From Streptomyces sp. NRRL S-244 (GTDB taxonomy: Bacteria; Actinomycetota; Actinomycetes; Streptomycetales; Streptomycetaceae): a stretch of DNA of 56,281 nucleotides. Positions 24,879 to 34,539 of the stretch are shown in pieces. Under the pieces are notes generated by a model, which worked only from the letters and a program-made list of their open reading frames with translations, did no database searches and was not told where the DNA came from. Both the position numbers and the translations under genes were made by a program. Within the stretch, counting starts at the first letter, position 1. Every line of letters begins with the position of its first letter. The stretch is from assembly GCF_000717915.1 (NCBI RefSeq), contig NZ_JOCX01000033.1:1-56281 (forward strand), written 5' to 3'.

Positions 24879-26230
24879 GCGTTCGCCGCTGCCAGCAGGC
24901 CCGGCCAGTCCGGGATCTTCACCGAGCGGCGGCCCAGCGAGCGCCCGAGATCGGCCTCCGCCGCCTCGATCGCCAGCCAGCCCGGCCACTCCACCGGGTG
25001 CAGCCCGGCCGCCCGCAACGCGTCCAGCGGATCGCCCGGCAGCTCCCGCCGGGCCAGCACCGCCGCGTCCTGGAGCAGCGAGGACGCCGTCTCCTTGGCG
25101 CAGGGCCGGTTGGTGCCGATCACCCCGGTCGGGCCGCGCTTGATCCAGCCCGCCACGTACTCGCCCACCGAGGCCCGGCCCTCGCGCAGCACCCGGCCGG
25201 CGGCGTGCGGAACCGTGGCCTTCACCGGGTCGAACGGCAGACCCGGCAGCGGAACCCCCTGGTACCCCACCGAGCGCAGCACCAACTGCGCCTCGATGTC
25301 CTCGTACGAGCCCGTCCCGGTGACCCCGCCGCGGCCGTCCGGGGCGGTCCGCTCGAAGCGCATCCCGGCGACCCGGCCGCCGGGGCCGGCCAGCACCTCC
25401 ACCGGGCGCAGGTAGAACCGCAGGCCGATCCGGCGCTGCGCGCCGCCCGGGTCCTGCCCGGCCCAGCCGCGCAGCACCTCCAGGTTGCGCCGGGCCACCG
25501 CGGGCAGCGCGGCGGCCGCGTCCTGGTCGGCGTACGCGGGGTCGAGGGCCAGCTCGGCGGGGTCCACCACGGCGGCCACGCCCGGCAGCGTGCCCAGCTC
25601 CCGCAGCTCCTTGGTGGTGAACTTGCCCTGCGAGGGCCCGCGTCGGGCCACCATCGACACCGACTTCACCCCGCTGTCCGCGAGCGCGCCCAGGGCCGGC
25701 TGCGGCATGTCGGTAGGGGCCAGCTCCGGTTCGCCCCGGGCCAGCATCCGCGTCACGTCCACGGCCACGTTGCCCGCCCCGACGACCACCGCCGAGCCCA
25801 CCCCGGGCAGGTCGAAGGCCTCGGCCACGGCGTCCGGGTGGCCGCTGTACCAGGCGACGAACGCCGTCGCGGAGTGCACCCCGGCCAGCTCCTCGCCGGG
25901 GATTCCGAGCAGCCGGTCGCGGGCGGCGCCCACGCAGTACACCACCGCGTGGTACAGCTCCAGCAGCCGTGCGGTGGGCAGCTGCGGTCCGCCGACCTCG
26001 ACGTTGCCGAGGAAGCGGATCCGCTCGTCCTCCAGCACGGTGCGCAGGCTGCCCTGGAGCGACTTGATCTTCTCGTGGTCGGGGGCCACCCCGTAGCGCA
26101 CCAGCCCGTACGGCGCGGGCAGCCGGTCCAGCACGTCGACCCGGACGCCCGGCACCTCACGCTGCTGTACCAGGGTCTGAGCGGCGTAGACCCCGCTGGG
26201 GCCCGAACCGACGACGGCGACACGAAGCAC
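24869..26230 (-). CDS. fprA: Ferredoxin/adrenodoxin-NADP+ reductase (FprA-type)
   Basis: The 453-residue protein has the FAD-binding motif VAVVGSGPSGVYAA at the N-terminus. It also has the DRLPAPYGLVRYGVAPDH segment of the adrenodoxin-reductase family, the NADP-binding VVVGAGNVAVDVTRML, and the C-terminal WIKRGPTGVIGTN with following CAKETA. It transfers electrons between NADPH and ferredoxin, serving P450s and other ferredoxin users. The start is the ATG at 26230. No ferredoxin gene is adjacent. It could supply electrons to the reductase-less NO synthase in this window, but nothing here shows that. Confidence 0.93.
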   Translation of the reverse strand: MLRVAVVGSGPSGVYAAQTLVQQREVPGVRVDVLDRLPAPYGLVRYGVAPDHEKIKSLQGSLRTVLEDERIRFLGNVEVGGPQLPTARLLELYHAVVYCVGAARDRLLGIPGEELAGVHSATAFVAWYSGHPDAVAEAFDLPGVGSAVVVGAGNVAVDVTRMLARGEPELAPTDMPQPALGALADSGVKSVSMVARRGPSQGKFTTKELRELGTLPGVAAVVDPAELALDPAYADQDAAAALPAVARRNLEVLRGWAGQDPGGAQRRIGLRFYLRPVEVLAGPGGRVAGMRFERTAPDGRGGVTGTGSYEDIEAQLVLRSVGYQGVPLPGLPFDPVKATVPHAAGRVLREGRASVGEYVAGWIKRGPTGVIGTNRPCAKETASSLLQDAAVLARRELPGDPLDALRAAGLHPVEWPGWLAIEAAEADLGRSLGRRSVKIPDWPGLLAAANAGA

Positions 26231-26282
26231 GGCGGAGCTCCTCCCGCAGGTGCTCCCAGCATGCCACCGGGCCCGGCGGCCG

Positions 26283-26939
26283 TCAGCCCATCGCGCGCAT
26301 CCGGTGGATCTCGGCGGTCTGGGTGGCCACCACCTCGTTGGCCATTTCCTCCACCGCGCCGTTGTTTCCGGCGGCCAGCGCCTCGCCCGCCATCTTGACG
26401 GCGCCCTCGTGGTGGGCGGTCATCAGGGTGAGGAAGAGCTTGTCGAAGCCGGCGCCCTTCGCCCCGGCGAGCTGTTCGAGCTGCTGCCCGGTCGCCATGC
26501 CGGGCATCGCGCCGTGGTCGTGGCCGGCCGCCGGGGCCCCGGAGGGTGCCGGGTAGCGCGCCAACCACTTCTCCATCGCGCCGATTTCGGGCTGCTGGGC
26601 GGCCGTGATCCGCTCGGCGAGCCGTTTGACCGCGTCCGCCGAGGCCCGGTCCGGGGCCAGTGCGCTCATCGTGAGGGCCTGCCGGTGGTGTTCGATCATG
26701 TGCTGTACGTAGGTCCGGTCGGCCGCGTTCGGGCCGTCGTCCGGCTGCCGCTTCGCGGCCTCTTCGGGGGAGAGGGTGCGGGCCTTCTCGCCCGGTCTGC
26801 CTGGGGCGATGACCGCCGCGCCGCCGTTCTTGGCCCCGTCGCCGCCGTCCCCGTCGCGGCAGCCGGCCAGGGCGAGCAGGATCCCGGCGGCCATGGCCGC
26901 CGCGGTCGTTCGGCCGAGTAACCCTTTTGCCATGTCCAT
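26283..26939 (-). CDS. DUF305 domain lipoprotein
   Basis: The 218-residue protein has a lipoprotein signal peptide ending LLALAGC, then a DUF305 ferritin-like helical region. The family His motifs are present: MIEHHRQALTMS and MTAHHEGAVKMA, plus a His/Met-rich insert GHDHGAMPGM that could bind copper. It should be anchored outside the membrane. Codon 7 (26921-26919) is TTA, so expression should need bldA. The start could be ATG 26939 or 26933. It is divergent from the LVIVD gene over a 112-bp region with a tandem 21-bp-period repeat. The role is unknown; metal handling is inference. Confidence 0.88.
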   Translation of the reverse strand: MDMAKGLLGRTTAAAMAAGILLALAGCRDGDGGDGAKNGGAAVIAPGRPGEKARTLSPEEAAKRQPDDGPNAADRTYVQHMIEHHRQALTMSALAPDRASADAVKRLAERITAAQQPEIGAMEKWLARYPAPSGAPAAGHDHGAMPGMATGQQLEQLAGAKGAGFDKLFLTLMTAHHEGAVKMAGEALAAGNNGAVEEMANEVVATQTAEIHRMRAMG

Positions 26940-26977
26940 GAAGGGAACATACTGCCGGGGACCGCTCCGGTACCCCG

Positions 26978-27021
26978 GCGGGCGCGTTCCCACCACGAGC
27001 GGGCGCGTTCCCACCGCGAGC
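26978..27021. repeat. Tandem 21-bp-period repeat in the DUF305/LVIVD promoter region
   Basis: Two copies of a 23-bp sequence beginning GCGGGCGCGTTCCCACC (26978-27000 and 26999-27021) differ at one base and are offset by 21 bp, two helical turns. They lie between divergent genes, so a tandem activator or repressor site is likely. Confidence 0.55.
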
Positions 27022-27051
27022 GGAATCGATCGGACTCCACGGGAGGGCACA

Positions 27052-28539
<1,488 letters not shown>

Positions 28540-28546
28540 GCATGAC

Positions 28547-29182
28547 CTAGGGGGAGCCTGTTGAGGGAAACGTTCCGCCGGGCGGTCCGCCGTCCGGCGG
28601 GAAGCCGAGCTCCCAGTCCAGCCCGTAGCGCTGGAACAGCTCCGCCCGCAGCCGCGCCAGCGGCATCGGAGCCCCCGGCAGCAGGACCGCGACCACCGCG
28701 CCCATCAGCAGCGCCCGCAGCAGCGGGTAGTCGGTGTCCACGTCCGCCGATCCGTACCGCGTGACCGTGTCCCGGAGCAGCTCCGCCAGCCGCTGCTGCT
28801 CCGGGCACTGCACGAACCCCTCGGCCTGGAGGATGCCCGCCATGTGTGTCCGCATCAGCAGCGGCTCGTCCCGGGCGAGCCCGAGGATCGCGTCGACGGC
28901 GCGGGCGAGCCGCTCGCGACCGTCGTCGCTGCGCGGCTCGCGCTCCAGGGCCGATTCCAGGGTCAGGTGCATGAGCCGGTGGACGGCCGACTGGAGCAGC
29001 TGCCGTTTGCCCGGGAAGTAGTACGAGACCAGGCCGCGGGCCGTGCCCGCCCGGTCGGCGATGTCGCCGAGCGTCGTGGACTCGTAGCCGCGTTCGGCGA
29101 CGAGTTCGACCGTGGCCTGGAGCAGCCGCTCCCGGGAACGTCTGCGCAATTCTTCATTGACCGATGCGCTGCGCGGGGACAT
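28547..29182 (-). CDS. TetR family transcriptional regulator
   Basis: The 211-residue protein has an N-terminal TetR HTH (LLQATVELVAERGYESTTLG, then TARGLVSYYFPGKRQLL) and an all-helical ligand domain. I chose the ATG at 29182 with GGAG eight bases upstream. Directly upstream is a palindrome (29196-29214), the likely autoregulatory site. It is tail-to-tail with the LVIVD gene (7 bp apart). The ligand is unknown. Confidence 0.9.
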   Translation of the reverse strand: MSPRSASVNEELRRRSRERLLQATVELVAERGYESTTLGDIADRAGTARGLVSYYFPGKRQLLQSAVHRLMHLTLESALEREPRSDDGRERLARAVDAILGLARDEPLLMRTHMAGILQAEGFVQCPEQQRLAELLRDTVTRYGSADVDTDYPLLRALLMGAVVAVLLPGAPMPLARLRAELFQRYGLDWELGFPPDGGPPGGTFPSTGSP

Positions 29183-29195
29183 GCTTACTCCTGCG

Positions 29196-29214
29196 TTGAC
29201 TGGCTCCCAGCCAA
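29196..29214. promoter_or_regulatory. TetR autoregulatory palindrome
   Basis: TTGACTGGCTCCCAGCCAA has 8-bp arms matching at 7 positions around a 3-bp centre. On the minus strand a TATATT hexamer just upstream could be the -10, so binding would block the promoter. Confidence 0.55.
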
Positions 29215-29348
29215 TATACTCAGCGCACGGGGTCGCCTGCTCTGGGTGACGCGGGGGATCACCCAGAGCAGGGACTTCCACACCTCGGGGGAACGTCGGA
29301 TTTCGGCCTGTCCGCTCAGACGGGCGGGCGCGAGCGGGCCCTACGGGA

Positions 29349-30287
29349 TCAGGTGAGGGCGCTCAGGCCCGGCATCAGGGCCACGACCAGCGGGATCGCC
29401 GGGACCAGTGTGGCCAGTGCGGTCAGCCGAAGCCGACGGCCCGCCGACAGCCGGGGCGCCGCCGACAGCAGCCGCCGCACCCGGTCCGACACGTGCGGCT
29501 GCGGGCTCGGGTAGGCCCCGAACACCCCCCGGTCCTCGTTGAGCCCGACCAGCGCCAGCGCGATTGTCAGCCTCCCGAACCGCCGCGAGGCCACGTCGTC
29601 GGCGGCCAGTTCGACGAGCCGGTGCATCTCCGCTTCGAACGCCGCGAAGACCGGCACCTGCGGGAACCCGCCCGCCAGCGCCCGCGAGCAGTGCAGCAGC
29701 CAGTCGTGCCGGGCCTGCGCGTGCCCCTGCTCGTGCGCCAGTACGGCGTCCAGCTGGCTCCCCTTGAGCCGTCCGAGGGCGGCCGTGGTCACCACCAGCT
29801 GCGGGGCCGCGCCCGGCAGCCACCACGCGTCGGGCCGCGTCCCCTCCAGGACGACGAGCCGCGCCCCGGCCGGGTCCTCCCCGGGCAGCAGCGGCGCCCG
29901 TACGAGCAGCTCGGCGCCCTGCGCCCGGCGCCGGGCCCGGGCCCGCAGCACCTCCCGGGTCAGCCGGGCCCCGGTCCACAGCCCGCCGCCCGCCAGCGCC
30001 AGCGCGGTCCCCACGGCCCACGGGCCGCCGGTCGGGCCCAGCGCGTACGCGTCGACCACCCCGTGCGGGGCCGCCGCGAAGAGCCGGCCCCGGACCGCCA
30101 GCCAGGCGGCGGCCGCGCTCAGCAGCATCGACAGGGCGAAGCACAGGAGCACCGCGCCCACCACGCACTGCCACACCCACAACGCGACGACGGGCTCCCG
30201 CTCGGGCCATTCGGCCCGGGCCAGCAGACGGGGGGCGAGTACCGCGGTCAGGGCGCCGAGCAACAGGAGTGCGGCGGGGACCATCAT
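29349..30287 (-). CDS. M56 family (BlaR1-like) membrane metallopeptidase
   Basis: The 312-residue protein has N-terminal hydrophobic helices (VPAALLLLGALTAVLAPRLL; VWQCVVGAVLLCFALSMLL) and the zinc motif HEQGH in LDAVLAHEQGHAQARHDW. A downstream Glu in EMHRLVELAADDVA probably supplies the third ligand, and the C-terminal helix is hydrophobic. Family members sense or process membrane signals. The usual BlaI/MecI repressor gene is not adjacent; instead a DUF5134 membrane protein gene lies upstream on the same strand. Start ATG 30287 or the next codon. Confidence 0.9.
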   Translation of the reverse strand: MMVPAALLLLGALTAVLAPRLLARAEWPEREPVVALWVWQCVVGAVLLCFALSMLLSAAAAWLAVRGRLFAAAPHGVVDAYALGPTGGPWAVGTALALAGGGLWTGARLTREVLRARARRRAQGAELLVRAPLLPGEDPAGARLVVLEGTRPDAWWLPGAAPQLVVTTAALGRLKGSQLDAVLAHEQGHAQARHDWLLHCSRALAGGFPQVPVFAAFEAEMHRLVELAADDVASRRFGRLTIALALVGLNEDRGVFGAYPSPQPHVSDRVRRLLSAAPRLSAGRRLRLTALATLVPAIPLVVALMPGLSALT

Positions 30288-30378
30288 GTCCGCCAGCCTA
30301 TGAGCGGGGGGCTACCTGCGGGTACGGCCTTTCGTGATTGGTGACGCAGGACACGTTTGTCCGCCGGCTCCCAGACCT

Positions 30379-30921
30379 TCACAGACTCAGCAGCATCGCC
30401 AACATCCCCATTCCCATGGCGAGTCGGCACGCCCGCGTCAGCTCCGCGGCCCTCGCAGGCGGCCCGCCCGCGACCGGCTGCGCGCCCCCGCCCGCCGTCA
30501 CCAGCCGGGCCCCGCCGAGCAGCACGTACCCCGCGAAATAGACGAGCAGCGCCCCGGTGACGAGCGGCGGGCCCCCGCCGTGCCCGTGCCCGTCGGCCAT
30601 CGTCAGCGCCATGTACGCCATCGCCAGCGAGCCGACCAGGTGGTGCGCGTGGTGCACCCCGCCGCGCAGCAGCCACAGCGCATGCAGCGCGGCCCCGCAG
30701 AAGACGGCCAGCAGGATCCCGGGCCCCCACGGCCCGATGCCCGAGGGCACGGCCATCACCGCCATCCCGAACCCCATCAGCGCCTCGCCCCCCGCCCCGC
30801 CGCGCGCCTCCCGCTCCGATCTGCGCACCCGCCACAGGCAGTACGCACCGCTCACGGCACACAGCAGTACGAGCAGCCAGGCGGAGAGGGAAGCGGGAAA
30901 GGACATCGCGGGACCGTGCAC
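30379..30921 (-). CDS. DUF5134 family membrane protein
   Basis: The 180-residue protein has about five hydrophobic segments, including LSAWLLVLLCAVSGAYCL, ILLAVFCGAALHALWLL and GALLVYFAGYVLLGGARL. It also has His clusters (HHAHHLVGS, DGHGHGGG). This matches the Streptomyces DUF5134 family, commonly near M56 peptidase genes. I chose the GTG at 30921 because GGAGG sits 7 nt upstream; an internal ATG at 30906 is the alternative. The function is unknown. It probably forms an operon with the M56 gene 91 bp downstream. Confidence 0.8.
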   Translation of the reverse strand: MHGPAMSFPASLSAWLLVLLCAVSGAYCLWRVRRSEREARGGAGGEALMGFGMAVMAVPSGIGPWGPGILLAVFCGAALHALWLLRGGVHHAHHLVGSLAMAYMALTMADGHGHGGGPPLVTGALLVYFAGYVLLGGARLVTAGGGAQPVAGGPPARAAELTRACRLAMGMGMLAMLLSL

Positions 30922-30988
30922 GGCGGAACCTCCCGGTTCGTCGGCGTCACGGGAAGAGATGCCCCGGCCCGGATGCCCGCACGCCGCC

Positions 30989-31007
30989 CCGGGTTAGGCT
31001 CTCCTTG
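30989..31007. promoter_or_regulatory. Candidate iron box (DmdR/IdeR-type)
   Basis: CCGGGTTAGGCTCTCCTTG matches the Streptomyces iron-box consensus TTAGGTTAGGCTCACCTAA at 13 of 19 positions, including an uninterrupted GGTTAGGCTC. It lies between the divergent DUF5134 and GNAT genes. The outer positions are poor, so it may be weak or fortuitous. Confidence 0.35.
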
Positions 31008-31053
31008 CCGCACCGGGCATGTCATATGCCGCCGAGCAGAACGGGAGCACCCG

Positions 31054-31593
31054 ATGTCGACCGCCCACCCCACCGCCCTGAACTTCCGCAGTGCCGTGGA
31101 GGCGGACGTACCGGAACTCGTGATCCTGGTCGAGTCGGCCTACCGCGGGGACGCCAGCCGCGCCGGCTGGACCACCGAGGCGGACTACCTGGACGGGCAG
31201 CGCACCGACCCCGCGGGGGTCCGCGCGATCATCGACTCCACCGACAGCGTCCTGCTTGCCGTCGAGCGCGCGGGCGAGCTCGTCGCCTGCTGCCAGCTCG
31301 AACACCGGGGCGACCACGTCTACTTCGGGATGTTCGCGGTCCGCCCGGGCCTGCAGGGCGGCGGCCTCGGCAAGGAGATACTCGCCGAGGCCGAGCGCCG
31401 CGCCCGCGAGACGTGGGGCGCCAAGGAGATGCGGATGACGGTGGTGAACGTACGGGAGGATCTCATCGCGTACTACGTGCGCCGCGGATACCTGCGCACC
31501 GGCGAACTGAGCCCCTTCCCCTACGGCGACGAGCGCTTCGGCGTCCCGCTCCGCGACGACCTGGCCTTCGAGCTGCTGGTCAAGCCGCTGTAG
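31054..31593 (+). CDS. GNAT family N-acetyltransferase
   Basis: The 179-residue protein has the GNAT core: N-terminal FRSAVEADVPELVILVESAY, motif A VYFGMFAVRPGLQGGGLGKE (acetyl-CoA pyrophosphate loop in PGLQGGGLG), and the late segment LIAYYVRRGYLRTGEL. It should acetylate an amine on a small molecule or peptide; the acceptor is unknown. The ATG at 31054 has a GGAG upstream. It is divergent from DUF5134 and convergent with the GDPD-like gene. Confidence 0.92.
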   Translation: MSTAHPTALNFRSAVEADVPELVILVESAYRGDASRAGWTTEADYLDGQRTDPAGVRAIIDSTDSVLLAVERAGELVACCQLEHRGDHVYFGMFAVRPGLQGGGLGKEILAEAERRARETWGAKEMRMTVVNVREDLIAYYVRRGYLRTGELSPFPYGDERFGVPLRDDLAFELLVKPL

Positions 31594-31612
31594 CGCGCAG
31601 CGGGAGCCGCCG

Positions 31613-32347
31613 TCAGGCGATGAACCGGCCCGTGCTGCGGATCTCCGGGAAGTCGGTGGCCGCGCCGTCCAGTTCGAGCGCCCGCGCCACCCGCAGCTGT
31701 TGCAGGGTGTTGACGGTCCAGCCGGTCACCCGCAGCCCGGCCGCGTGCACGGACTCCACCGTGTCCAGGGCGAGTTCGCGGATGTTCAGGGCGACCGTGT
31801 GCGCGCCGACGGCCAGCGCCCGGTCCACGACGGTCGCGCGGTGCGCGAGGTGCCGGTCCGCGTACAGGCAGCCGCGCACCCCCGGCAGCAGCCGGGCCGT
31901 CTCGGCGAGCACCTCGTCGCGGAAGGAGGCCACCTCCACCCGTGCGCCCAGGTCGCGGCGCAGCAGCAGCTCCGCCAGCGCCGCCGCGGTCGGCCCGTCC
32001 TGGACCGACACCTGGAGCGGGGTCCGGACCGCGTCCAGGACCTCCTCGAACACCGGCACGCGCTCACCCTGGCCGGCGTCCAGCTCGCGCAGCGCGGCCA
32101 GGGTCAGGTCGGCGACGGCTCCGGAGCCGTCGGTGGTGCGGTCCACCTCGGCGTCATGCAGGACGACGAGCACGCCGTCCTTGCTCAGCTGCAGATCCAG
32201 CGCGATGACGTCCATCCCGGAACGTTCCGCGCGGACGAACGAGCGCAGGGTGTTCTCCGGTTCGACACCCATGACCCCGCGGTGACCGATGGTGAGGAAA
32301 GTCAAGGTTCTCTCGCTTCCGTCGACGGCGGCTCGCCGCACGGTCAC
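31613..32347 (-). CDS. Glycerophosphodiester phosphodiesterase family protein, probably degenerate
   Basis: The 244-residue GDPD-fold protein has a recognisable HRG...EPENT start (GHRGVMGVEPENTLRSF) and the SKDGVLVVLHDAEVDRTTDG loop. Two metal-ligand positions look lost: the usual ELD motif reads ALD (VIALDLQLSKDG), and the strand that normally reads IEIK reads VSVQD. C-terminal VTGWTVNTLQQL is retained. It may be catalytically weak or a non-enzymatic relative. The GTG at 32347 is used as start; a start nearer the TFLTIGHRG segment is possible. Confidence 0.85.
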   Translation of the reverse strand: MTVRRAAVDGSERTLTFLTIGHRGVMGVEPENTLRSFVRAERSGMDVIALDLQLSKDGVLVVLHDAEVDRTTDGSGAVADLTLAALRELDAGQGERVPVFEEVLDAVRTPLQVSVQDGPTAAALAELLLRRDLGARVEVASFRDEVLAETARLLPGVRGCLYADRHLAHRATVVDRALAVGAHTVALNIRELALDTVESVHAAGLRVTGWTVNTLQQLRVARALELDGAATDFPEIRSTGRFIA

Positions 32348-32494
32348 GGTGTCCCTACCGGCCCGGGCGGTGAGGACGCATGCTAGTGCGCCGGGGATGC
32401 GATGGGACCGCCCGTGCAGCGCCCGGAACGGGCCCTTCGGCCGGTTCCCGCCAGGGCCGTACGCCGCCGCGCGCGCCGCGGCGGCCCTGCCGCG

Positions 32495-33142
32495 TCACCC
32501 GGGCGTGGGCGCGTCCCCGCCGCCTTGACGGTCCGCGGCCTGGGCTCCGGCCGGGGCTCCCGCAGTGGCCGGGTCCAGCTCCGCGAGATCGGCCAGCAGG
32601 GCCTCGCCCAGCTCCAGTTCGGCCAGGTGCTGCCGCTCGCTCCAGCGCAGCGCGAGCGCGGGGAAGGCCCACTCCGGTACGTCCCCCGCCTGCGCCATGG
32701 CCTCCCGTACGGCGGCCAGTTCGCCCCGGGTGCGCTCCAGGTGCTCGCCGACCATCGCGCGCAGCAGCTCCGGCTCGGCGAGGTGGCCGAGCCAGATCCG
32801 CAGCAGCAGCCCGTGCTTGAGCACCGGGGGTCCGGCCTCCGCGGTGTCCGAGGCCCAGCCGGCGAGGGCCGCGCGCCCCGCGTCGGTGATGGCGTAGCGG
32901 CGCTTGGCCCGGGCCTCCTCGGGTCCCGAGCGCGCGGAGGCCGCGTACCCGAGCTCCTCCAGCCGGCGCAGTTCGGCGTAGATCTGGCTGATGGCCGGGG
33001 ACCAGTAGAAGAAGCGCAGCGAGGAGTCCGCCCACTTCTTCAGCTCGTACCCGGTGCGCTCCCCGGGGAAGGACAGCAGCCCGAGCACGGCCCACGCGGT
33101 GGCCGGCAGGTCTTGCTTCTTCGACGTCTGACTACTAGTCAT
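32495..33142 (-). CDS. PadR family transcriptional regulator
   Basis: The 215-residue protein has the PadR winged helix (AWAVLGLLSFPGERTGYELK, then WSPAISQIYAELRRLEELGY) with the RRYAITDAGRAAL wing and a C-terminal coiled domain (Vir-like). It ends in a disordered Ala/Gly tail. It is divergent from the luciferase-like oxidoreductase gene with only 49 bp between starts, so it most likely controls that gene and itself. AT-rich TACTAGTCATATTCCGAATT at its start is the obvious operator region. Confidence 0.9.
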   Translation of the reverse strand: MTSSQTSKKQDLPATAWAVLGLLSFPGERTGYELKKWADSSLRFFYWSPAISQIYAELRRLEELGYAASARSGPEEARAKRRYAITDAGRAALAGWASDTAEAGPPVLKHGLLLRIWLGHLAEPELLRAMVGEHLERTRGELAAVREAMAQAGDVPEWAFPALALRWSERQHLAELELGEALLADLAELDPATAGAPAGAQAADRQGGGDAPTPG

Positions 33143-33191
33143 ATTCCGAATTGAAGTAAGGCCGGGCACGGGACGCAACCCTGGAGGCATC

Positions 33192-34313
33192 GTGAAATTC
33201 TCCGTGATCTTCGAAGCTCAGCTCGCCGACCCGACCGTGGAGCGGGAGCACCAGGTCATCCACGACTGCGTGGAGCAGGCCGTGCTCGCCGAGCGGGTGG
33301 GATTCGACCGGATCTGGGCCGTCGAGCACCACTCCCTGAAGTGGTACGCGCACATGTCGGCTCCCGAGGTCTTCCTGACCTGGGTCGCGGCCCGGACGCA
33401 CACCATACGCATCGGCCACGGGGTCGTCTGCATGCCCTTCCACTTCAACCACCCGGTGCGGGTGGCCGAGCGGGCGGCCATGCTCGACCTGCTCTCCGGC
33501 GGCCGCCTCGACCTCGGAGCCGGGCGCGGCGGCACCGAGCAGGAGACCTCCCTGTGCGGGGTCGACCGGGAGCGCACCGCGCAGGAGGTGGAGGAGGCGC
33601 TGCGGATCATCGGCAAGGCCTGGCAGGAGGAGGAGCTGGAGTACCACGGCGAGCTGATCGACATCGACCCGCACCCGATCCTGCCGCGGCCGCGCCAGAC
33701 CCCGCACCCGCCGCTGTTCCTGGCGTGCAGCCGCGCCGAGACCCTCGTACAGGCCGCCGAACTGGGCGTGGGGGCCCTGGTGATGGGCTTCGCCGGGCCG
33801 GAGTCCATCGCCGGGATGCGGGCCGTGTACGACGGGGCGGTGGCCGGCCGGGACGGCGCGCGCTTCGTCTCCACCGCGGTCAACGACCACTTCTCGGTGC
33901 TCTGCCCGACCATCGTGCTCGACGATCCGGCCGAGGCGCGCCGGATCGGCATCCGCGGCCAGCGGTTCTTCGCCCAGTCCATCGGCCACTGGTACGGCGG
34001 CGCCGGCATCCCGGACGAGGCCGTGGTCGCGGGCGCCGACGAGGCGGCGCTGATGCGCCGGGCGGCCGAGCAGGTGGTGGCCCGGCTGCACGAGCAGGCC
34101 GTACCGGTACGGCCCACGTCGACGGCGACCTTCCACGCCGATCACGCGTACGGGAGCGCCGACGACGCCATCGCGTACGTGCAGCGGCTCAAGGAGGCGG
34201 GTGCGGACGAGGTCATGTGCCTGATCCAGATGGGCACGGTGCCGCAGGAGGCCTGCATGGAAACCCTGCGGCAGTGGGGCGAGAAGGTCATCCCGCACTT
34301 CCGCACCGCCTGA
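33192..34313 (+). CDS. LLM-class flavin-dependent oxidoreductase
   Basis: The 373-residue TIM-barrel monooxygenase is of the bacterial-luciferase superfamily. Features include the N-terminal FSVIFEAQLADPT, the EHH motif (IWAVEHHSLKWYAHMSAPEV), GHGVVCMPFHFNHPVRVAER and the FMN-side GGRLDLGAGRGG. The start is the GTG at 33192 in GGAGGCATC context. It oxidises an unknown substrate using reduced FMN and O2. The flavin-reductase gene at 40.1 kb could supply FMNH2, but is not adjacent. Control by the divergent PadR is likely, and PadR proteins often respond to phenolics. Confidence 0.92.
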   Translation: MKFSVIFEAQLADPTVEREHQVIHDCVEQAVLAERVGFDRIWAVEHHSLKWYAHMSAPEVFLTWVAARTHTIRIGHGVVCMPFHFNHPVRVAERAAMLDLLSGGRLDLGAGRGGTEQETSLCGVDRERTAQEVEEALRIIGKAWQEEELEYHGELIDIDPHPILPRPRQTPHPPLFLACSRAETLVQAAELGVGALVMGFAGPESIAGMRAVYDGAVAGRDGARFVSTAVNDHFSVLCPTIVLDDPAEARRIGIRGQRFFAQSIGHWYGGAGIPDEAVVAGADEAALMRRAAEQVVARLHEQAVPVRPTSTATFHADHAYGSADDAIAYVQRLKEAGADEVMCLIQMGTVPQEACMETLRQWGEKVIPHFRTA

Positions 34314-34330
34314 GTGACGGACGTCACCCA

Positions 34331-34362
34331 CCGGCCCTTCGGGTGGCCGCCCGAAGGGCCGG
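34331..34362. terminator. Terminator after the LLM oxidoreductase gene
   Basis: CCGGCCCTTCGGG (34331-34343) and CCCGAAGGGCCGG (34350-34362) form a perfect 13-bp stem with a 6-nt loop. Confidence 0.85.
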
Positions 34363-34474
34363 CGGGTGCGAGTGGCGGTGCGCGAAAGGGGCGAAGCGCT
34401 CGCTCGGACGGTGGACGGCGGGAAGAATTACGGTGCCGACAGGGGTCGCGCAGGATAATTTCCCGCGCAGCCCC

Positions 34475-34504
34475 TTGAGCAGGACAGGCCCGCACGCATA
34501 CGCT
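34475..34504 (+). promoter_or_regulatory. Candidate promoter of the DUF6421 operon
   Basis: TTGAGC (34475-34480) and TACGCT (34499-34504) are separated by 18 bp, about 35 bp before the ATG. This fits a vegetative-type promoter. Confidence 0.4.
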
Positions 34505-34539
34505 GTGTTGACGCGAGGTTCTCCTGTGGAGGAAGTGAC

